Origin: Mytilus californianus | Taxonomy: Eukaryota > Mollusca > Bivalvia > Mytilida > Mytilidae | Assembly (NCBI RefSeq): GCF_021869535.1 | Contig: NW_026262593.1 | Coordinates: 53,112,818 to 53,176,817 of the forward strand | Length of the DNA stretch: 64,000 bases | Direction: 5' to 3' | In this document: positions 58,750-64,000 of the stretch, piece after piece | Position numbering within the stretch: position 1 is the first letter of the stretch | Layout: each line of letters begins with the position of its first letter | Notes under the pieces: generated by a model | Told to the model about the DNA's origin: nothing | The model's input: only the letters and a program-made list of their open reading frames with translations | The model's database searches: none | Program-made: the position numbers and the translations under genes

Positions 58750-60321
58750 GAACATCTTCAATCAGAAGAGATCAATCTAATGGCGCCACATCAAGAATTA
58801 TATAATTGAAATGAATTATCTGCCCATAGAATTCATAAACGCTTGACTACATAAACAACTTTTCGTGATTTCAATCCTTAGGAATAAGATCATGTGATTT
58901 GATTTACGTCTCCTAATGTCAATGAGAAGATCAACAAGCTACGACAAAGAGACAAAAGCTTGATGTAAATCTGAGTTTGCCTCGTTATGAATTTATAGTT
59001 TATTGCTTAAGTACTGATAATAACATCAAATGTCAGCATTCGGTAGATATGATGACCAACGAGCTTTTACTTTGAGTTCATTTAACTTGTAAACTTTTGG
59101 ACTTTCATAAAATTAACAGTGTCACAGTTGGGGCGATACGGTAACTGTTGAATAATCCGCAGTACATGGGTTCACTCCTGTTATTTTATCATTTTTAGGG
59201 AGGAAGGGGCATGTTTATAAATCTATGTTTTCGTGTGAAGTGTGGACTGGTTTGCCATTTGGTCATAGCATTTTCTGTTTTTCGATATAAGAATAAGGAG
59301 ATGTGGTATAATTGCCAATGAGACATCTATCCACCAAAGTTCAAAAGAAGTGGATGTAAACAATTATAGGCAACTCAAACTTTTTATTGCACTTGTTGGT
59401 ATTTTCTATCTATCTTCACTGCAGTTTAACTGTTCGTTTTTTTAAAATTGTATAATTGTTGTTTTGTTGTTGTTGATTTGAATAAAAGGAGATGCAGGGT
59501 ATACTTCAATAATACAGCAACTTGACACAAGTAACCAAGGACATCCAGTGTGAGATCTACGTGAGGTCTTTAAATTGACCACATTGTACGGTTTCAAAAT
59601 TACAGGGGTGTCTAATATCAATATCACACCGAGTCTAGATTAGTTCTATGTTTTCTTGTTCAATGAAATATATCCAACACCTCGTTTTTCTATCTGCTAT
59701 TTAACTACATGAAGTGTAATATGAGTGTCTTTGTTCAACTCGCTATGTCAAAATCAGAAAGTTTTTAAAATCCACTGGAATTTTGATTATAAAAAAGCTA
59801 TATTAAAAAATCATTAAAGTCTACATAATTATTTCAATAAAATCTACCAAGTTATTTAGCTCTCATTCTACAGGATGCTGTTGAGGACAATTTTGATACA
59901 ATTACGCAAATTTAGAATGTTTTTTGTAAAATTTTAACGTGTGGACAACTTTAACCACCATGAATTAATTTGTAAATGATAGACAAAATATAAAATTGCT
60001 TCAATTAAATTGTTGTTGTAAGCTACATGTAAAGAATGCAATGATAGTTTAATAGATGCCAAGGTCGTGATATCGCCTTTTAGTGATGTTTTAACGTAAA
60101 GAAATCATCGATCAATCAATCAATCATAATTGGCCCAAATCTATCAAAATTGAAGTTGTCAGCTATCTCCACAAATGTTTAATTTGGTCAAATCTGTAGA
60201 ATGAAACCAAAGTGTTGTAAGAGCTCAAAGTACAATAATGTATCAGTGATTCTAAATATTGTCCTAAATCCATGAAAATCACGACGGATGCCTTGTATGT
60301 AGCAGAAACTGCTTACCTTTC
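58750..60321. other. Mostly unassigned interval with a type B tag
   Basis: 59295-59370 (AAGGAGATGTGGTATAATTG, CCAATGAGACATCTATCCAC) is a minus-sense tag. 60095-60127 has ATCGATCAATCAATCAATCA, a possible SINE tail without a recognisable body. Nothing else is supported. Confidence 0.5.
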
Positions 60322-60497
60322 CGGAGCATTTGAGATAACCCAAGGTTTTTGATGTTGTCCAGTCATTAGTTTATTATGATTGTAGTTATATTTGGACTTA
60401 TATCTTTTCGTCGTTTTTCGTTTTTTGCAATGTTATGGAGTGGACATTTTCTCTTCGACTTATGAGTTTTGAATGCCCCTTCGATATCTTCCGCATA
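60322..60497 (+). repeat. Decayed plus-sense retroelement tail
   Basis: TTTCCGGAGCATTTGAGATA, then GGTTTTTGATGTTGTCCAGT and TTCGACTTATGAGTTTTGAA, ending CCTTCGATATCTTCCGC. The order is the reverse of 42790-43000. Confidence 0.55.
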
Positions 60498-60632
60498 TTT
60501 TTTCCAATTAACACATGTCATGTGCAAAATCTCTTTGTTCTTAATGTGCAATAATCTAGATAATGCACAGCTACGGTGTGCATTAACTACCTCATATATA
60601 AAGCGCAGTTCAAATGTACACTTACCTTTAGG

Positions 60633-60739
60633 GGCGGATCCAGGATTTGTCAAAGGAGGCGTAATTCTTTAAACAGTACATGTTTCCAACCAAAAGGGGT
60701 GTAAGCCCTAAACGCCCCTCCCCCTTCCTGAATCCGCCA
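60633..60739. mobile_element. 107-bp element with GGCGGATCCAGGA inverted ends
   Basis: GGCGGATCCAGGAT at 60634 faces TCCTGAATCCGCCA at the right end (one mismatch), with GGAGGCG near the left and CGCCCCTCC near the right. It is a very short hairpin element and non-coding. Confidence 0.7.
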
Positions 60740-60902
60740 CATCTTGCAATTACGACATAGTTGATCAATCAACAACGTTGTACAACCTTCGTCATTTCAA
60801 AAATCTGAAAAAGAAAGTGTTTCTCATTCCATAAGCTGGGAACATCACAATGATAAGATTTGAGTACAATGTAAATTCTTAAATCATTGTTAAAGTAGAT
60901 AG

Positions 60903-61190
60903 TAAAAAGTAAAATCACAAAAATACTGAACTCCGAGGAAAATTCAAAAAGGAAAGTCCTCAATTAAATGGCAAAATCAAAAAAACAAACACATCAAACG
61001 AATGGATAACAACTGTCATATTCCTGACTTGGTACAGGCATTTTCTTATGTAGAAAATGGTGGATTGAACCTGGTTTTAAAGCTAGCTAAACCTCTCACT
61101 TGTATGACAGTCGCATCAAATTCCATTATATTGACAACGATGTGTGAACAAAACAAACAAAAACAATAGGTAAAAATGTCACAAATATGG
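60903..61190 (-). repeat. Retroelement 3' tail, type A
   Basis: Same as 6829-7165: GTAAAATCACAAAAATACTG, CTCCGAGGAAAATTCAAAAA, GGTGGATTGAACCTGGTTTT, AATAGGTAAAAATGTCAC. It is followed on its RT-proximal side by a decayed RT piece. Confidence 0.8.
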
Positions 61191-61194
61191 GTAA

Positions 61195-61465
61195 ATAGTC
61201 TAATTCGGTAGGTCACATTCGTGAAAAGGGAACGGGATTGTAGTTACGACATAAGGAACATATCCGATATCATCTGTGAAACGGATATTCCATAACGGTC
61301 AACCAACTCGTGATGGCGTCCGTAAAATTTACAAAGTGATGATTTCAACTTCACCATTTGGAACTCTTGGTTTAAAAATGAAAATTCACAATTGGGAAGC
61401 TGAAATCATCTCTTTTGTCGTAAAGTTTTGTTTTCAACCCACCCTCATAGTCAATTTCTAGATAT
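61195..61465 (-). pseudogene. Decayed RT C-terminal remnant
   Basis: The minus strand reads GGLKTKLYDKRDDFSFP (compare STRIYDKRDDFNFK at 432-445 of the 8-kb RT), then jumps to a VPNGEVEI-like segment, GTCCGTAAAATTT-type C-terminal sequence and a tail start as at 43030-43200. The central C-terminal part is deleted. Confidence 0.65.
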
Positions 61466-61469
61466 AAGT

Positions 61470-61835
61470 CATAATCAAATGGCAAAATCAAAAGCTCAAA
61501 CACATCAAACGAATGGATAGTAACTGTCGTATTCCTGACTTGGTACAGGCATTTTCTTATGTAGAAAATGGTGGATTGAACCTGGTTTTATAATAGCTAG
61601 CTAAACCTCTCACTTGTATGACAGTCGCATCAAATTCCATTATATTGACAACGATGCGTGAACAAAACAAACAGACACAATAGGTAAAAATGTCAAAAAT
61701 AGGGGTACAGCAGTCAACATTGTGTTATCATCTTAATCACTATAAAAACAAACAAATGTAACGAAGAAGCACAAAAAGGCATACATCAAATTTAACATCC
61801 TCATTTTGCTTATATTATACGATTTTATTTATCTA
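61470..61835 (-). repeat. Retroelement 3' tail, type A (second adjacent copy)
   Basis: Nearly the same as 60903-61190 but extending further (GTACAGCAGTCAACATTGTG, ACGAAGAAGCACAAAAAGGC). It belongs to the RT copy at 62286-62841, while the copy at 60903 belongs to the remnant at 61195. Confidence 0.8.
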
Positions 61836-61911
61836 TGTAAAATCCACCCATAAAGGATGGAGGGTTTAAGTACTGGCGTAAAATCGCGCGTTTGAAATTC
61901 GCACAGCTAGA

Positions 61912-62235
61912 CATTGTTGTTCAAAGTATGAGGGGATACATAAATACAGAGTCACGTAAAATGGATATAACAAAAAACAGACTTAACATTAAAAGTAATA
62001 TTAATAAATAAAATAAAATAATTGTGTGGTACAAAGTATGACGATATACATAAGTACAGAGTCACGTCAAATGTATATCACAAAAAACAGACTCAACAGT
62101 AAAAGTAATATTAATAAATAAAATAATTTTGTCGTTCAAAGTATGACGGGATACATAAGCACAGAGTCACGTCAAATGGATATCTAAAAAAAACAGACTT
62201 AACAGTTAAAGTAATATTAATAAAGATAAATAAAA
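61912..62235 (-). repeat. Three ~107-bp tandem units in the RT 3' region
   Basis: Units start near 61912, 62021 and 62127. Each has CAAAGTATGA, an ATACATAA-TACAGAGTCACGT motif, ACAGACT-AACA and AAAGTAATATTAATAAA. The first RT copy has related but fewer units at 7440-7775. Confidence 0.85.
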
Positions 62236-62285
62236 GAATACTATAACACGTTATTAAGATGATAAACAACGTCAGTACGCAAAAT

Positions 62286-62841
62286 CTATACTTCAAGACC
62301 ATCGTGTATTATTTGTGAAGTTGAAACGGAATATTTATCAACAAGTTCTTGGTACCTTCCGTTGAACTTTTTTAGAAAAAGGACGAGACGTTCTTTGACA
62401 TACCCTTGGTTCATCAACTTTCTGCTCAGACACTGGTGACGTTTTACAAAGCCTGAGTAGGAGCTGCAAGCTCTTGAATACCGAATAAGTTGGGAAATGT
62501 ATATCCCATATGCAGGTGAAGTTGGTATATTGCTACTAAGGTGGGGGAAATTGATAATTTCAAAATTAAAATCGTCTCGTTTGTCATAGATTCTAGTACT
62601 GAGATGACGGTGTATGTCAAATTCGAGGTATAAGTCTAAAAATGAGGCGGAGGAAGCTGTGTCTGTTGTTTCTTTAATTTTAGTTCTGGTGGATATATTA
62701 ATGGAACCCAATCAGAAAAGTTCGGATTGTTAATGGAAAGAACCTCATCAATATATCTGAAAGTGAAATTAAATAACCTGGCTTCTTTGATCTTCTTGTT
62801 TTTGACAAGTGTCTGAAGGAACTCCGATTCATATGAAAATA
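62286..62841 (-). pseudogene. 5'-truncated second copy of the 8-kb RT family
   Basis: About 96% identical by eye to 7785-8340. It retains the FRYID-DVL region (as FRYIDEVLSINN, so the second catalytic aspartate is replaced by E), a one-base deletion near 62680 that shifts frame at PPEL, then 'SASFLDLYLEFDIH' through the C-terminus SQIIHDGLEV. It is truncated at CATATGAAAATA (62841), where homology ends and AT-rich sequence begins. It cannot be active. Confidence 0.9.
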
Positions 62842-63026
62842 GTAATATTTTTTTTATAATTTCTGCCAAAAAATAAGTGTATTTTAGAATAAACAAATAA
62901 TCGAAATCTGATTTGGATTAGTTTTGTGCTCAATGAAATTTATTACGACTTTATAAATATGTACTCCCCTTGGGATCGAAGTTAATCATATTTAAGTGTG
63001 TGCTAAACTGAAAAAATATATGTAAA

Positions 63027-63480
63027 TAGATATAAGAAGATGTGGTATGATTGCCAGTGAGACAACTCTCCATTCAAGTCAAAATTTATAAAAGTAAACC
63101 ATTATAGGTCAAAGTACGGTCTTCAACATAGAGCCTTGGCTCACACCGAACAGCAAGCTATAAAGGGCCACAATAATTACTAGTGTAAAACCATTCAAAC
63201 GGGAAAACCAAAGTTCTAATCTATATAAAAAATGAGAAACGAGAAACACTTATGAACCACATCAACAAACGACAACTACTGAACATCAGATTCCTGACTT
63301 AGGACAGGTGCAAACAATTGCAGCGGGTTTAAACGTTTTAATGGTACCAAACCTTCACCCTTATCTGAAACAATAGTGTAACATCACAACATAGAAAGAC
63401 ACACTATAAAATATCAATTGAAATGGCTTAACTCAATCAAAAGACATATTAACACCAGTGAACATACACTGAACAAATAA
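63027..63480 (-). repeat. Retroelement 3' tail, type B
   Basis: ATAAGAAGATGTGGTATGAT, AAGTACGGTCTTCAACATAG, CCTTGGCTCACACCGAACAG and ACCAAACCTTCACCCTTATC closely match 40147-40630, ending a little earlier at GAACAAATAA. Confidence 0.8.
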
Positions 63481-64000
63481 ATTTGATCTATGATACAATG
63501 TAAATACAAAAAATAGATAAACTTAGGTAAGAATAATTAAAGTAACATGTTATACCGCTGTGAAATGTAAGTCGCAGACTTGGATAAGATGCGACATGTC
63601 TTCAAAATTATTCGCCGAATACAGTTGAAAAATTGGAGATAGACGGGGGGGGGGGGGGGGGGGGGGGAGGGTTAAACTTCTTTTTTTTTTTTGGTGTTTA
63701 CTTTGCACTATAGATTTAGGCACATCTCTCTATGAATAATCTTCATACGAGCATATTCTTGAGGGGAAAATTTGGAATAAATTTAAAAGAAACAATCTGC
63801 AATGAAAACGCAATTCTCCTAATAATGTAACAATTTAGGACAAAGCTACCATTTACTACTTAAAAGAGTATTTCCCCCTTTCTTTACAAGAAAACTTTTC
63901 CAGGATCATGTTCCCAAATTTTCATGTTAATTGATGACGCCATGTGTTAAAACAGTTATTGGTCAATCAAATCGGTATATGTTACCCAAACTCCTACGTC
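63481..64000. other. Unassigned interval with a 23-nt G run
   Basis: 63645-63667 is 23 consecutive G, followed by AGGG and, at about 63681, a run of 12 T. No gene is recognised before the window end. Confidence 0.7.

Noticed and set aside
60366..60653. 95-codon minus-strand frame starting MTNPGSAPKG
   Set aside because: It overlaps a retroelement tail and the end of a hairpin element, so it is a composite of repeat sequence.
1..64000. CRISPR arrays, prokaryotic operons, rRNA genes
   Set aside because: No regularly spaced identical short repeats with unique spacers, no dense gene order and no rRNA-like sequence; all evidence points to a eukaryotic repeat-rich region.

Overview
The window is AT-rich eukaryotic DNA with no recognisable host gene. 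I see no convincing host exon, no rRNA and no standalone tRNA gene. Nearly every interpretable block is a transposable element (TE) or a decayed fragment of one. Several repeat textures (short 3' tags reading 'TTGTCTCATTGGCA', a tRNA-derived SINE with a GATT-repeat tail, many small foldback elements) match what I remember of marine bivalve genomes, especially mussels (Mytilus). That assignment comes from memory of repeat families, not from a database search.

Layout. 1-1.8 kb: a retroelement tail and a 139-bp palindrome. 1.97-10.53 kb: a nested block bounded by matching inverted ends. It holds a 4.8-kb interval with inverted ends and four degenerate ~110-bp repeats, and a minus-strand reverse transcriptase (RT) gene of Penelope-like type (7780-9793, one frameshift). 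A 150-bp piece of that RT gene is repeated in its own 3' region. 10.6-13.1 kb: two tandem copies of a ~1.23-kb repeat rich in AGGTCA/TGACCT half-sites. 13.5-15.6 kb: two almost identical 448-bp elements flank a 1.23-kb insert, with different 4-bp duplications outside (TACT) and inside (TATA). 16.2-22.5 kb: a foldback element, a three-unit tandem array (about 1.07 kb per unit) with insertions, and two terminal-inverted-repeat (TIR) elements. 22.5-36.9 kb: mostly featureless AT-rich DNA with scattered small elements. 37-44 kb: a tRNA-derived SINE, a second and more decayed RT copy of another family, and retroelement tails. 47-51.6 kb: tails, a 33-bp tandem array and two direct copies of a ~650-bp TIR element. 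51.6-53.2 kb: a strongly strand-asymmetric CT-rich satellite containing a local inverted insertion. 53.8-57.8 kb: small TIR and foldback elements and a 32-bp tandem array. 57.8-64 kb: retroelement tails and a 5'-truncated second copy of the 8-kb RT family.

How the parts relate. At least two RT families are represented, by the 7.8-9.8 kb gene and the 37.5-39.2 kb pseudogene. Many non-coding tails end in a small number of shared 3' sequences, as expected if RT machinery copies from conserved 3' ends and truncates at 5'. Small inverted-repeat elements make up the rest and are often nested inside the tails. The observations I rate most worth checking are the 448-bp pair with nested target duplications, the inverted insertion in the CT-rich satellite, and the RT-containing block with long inverted ends.
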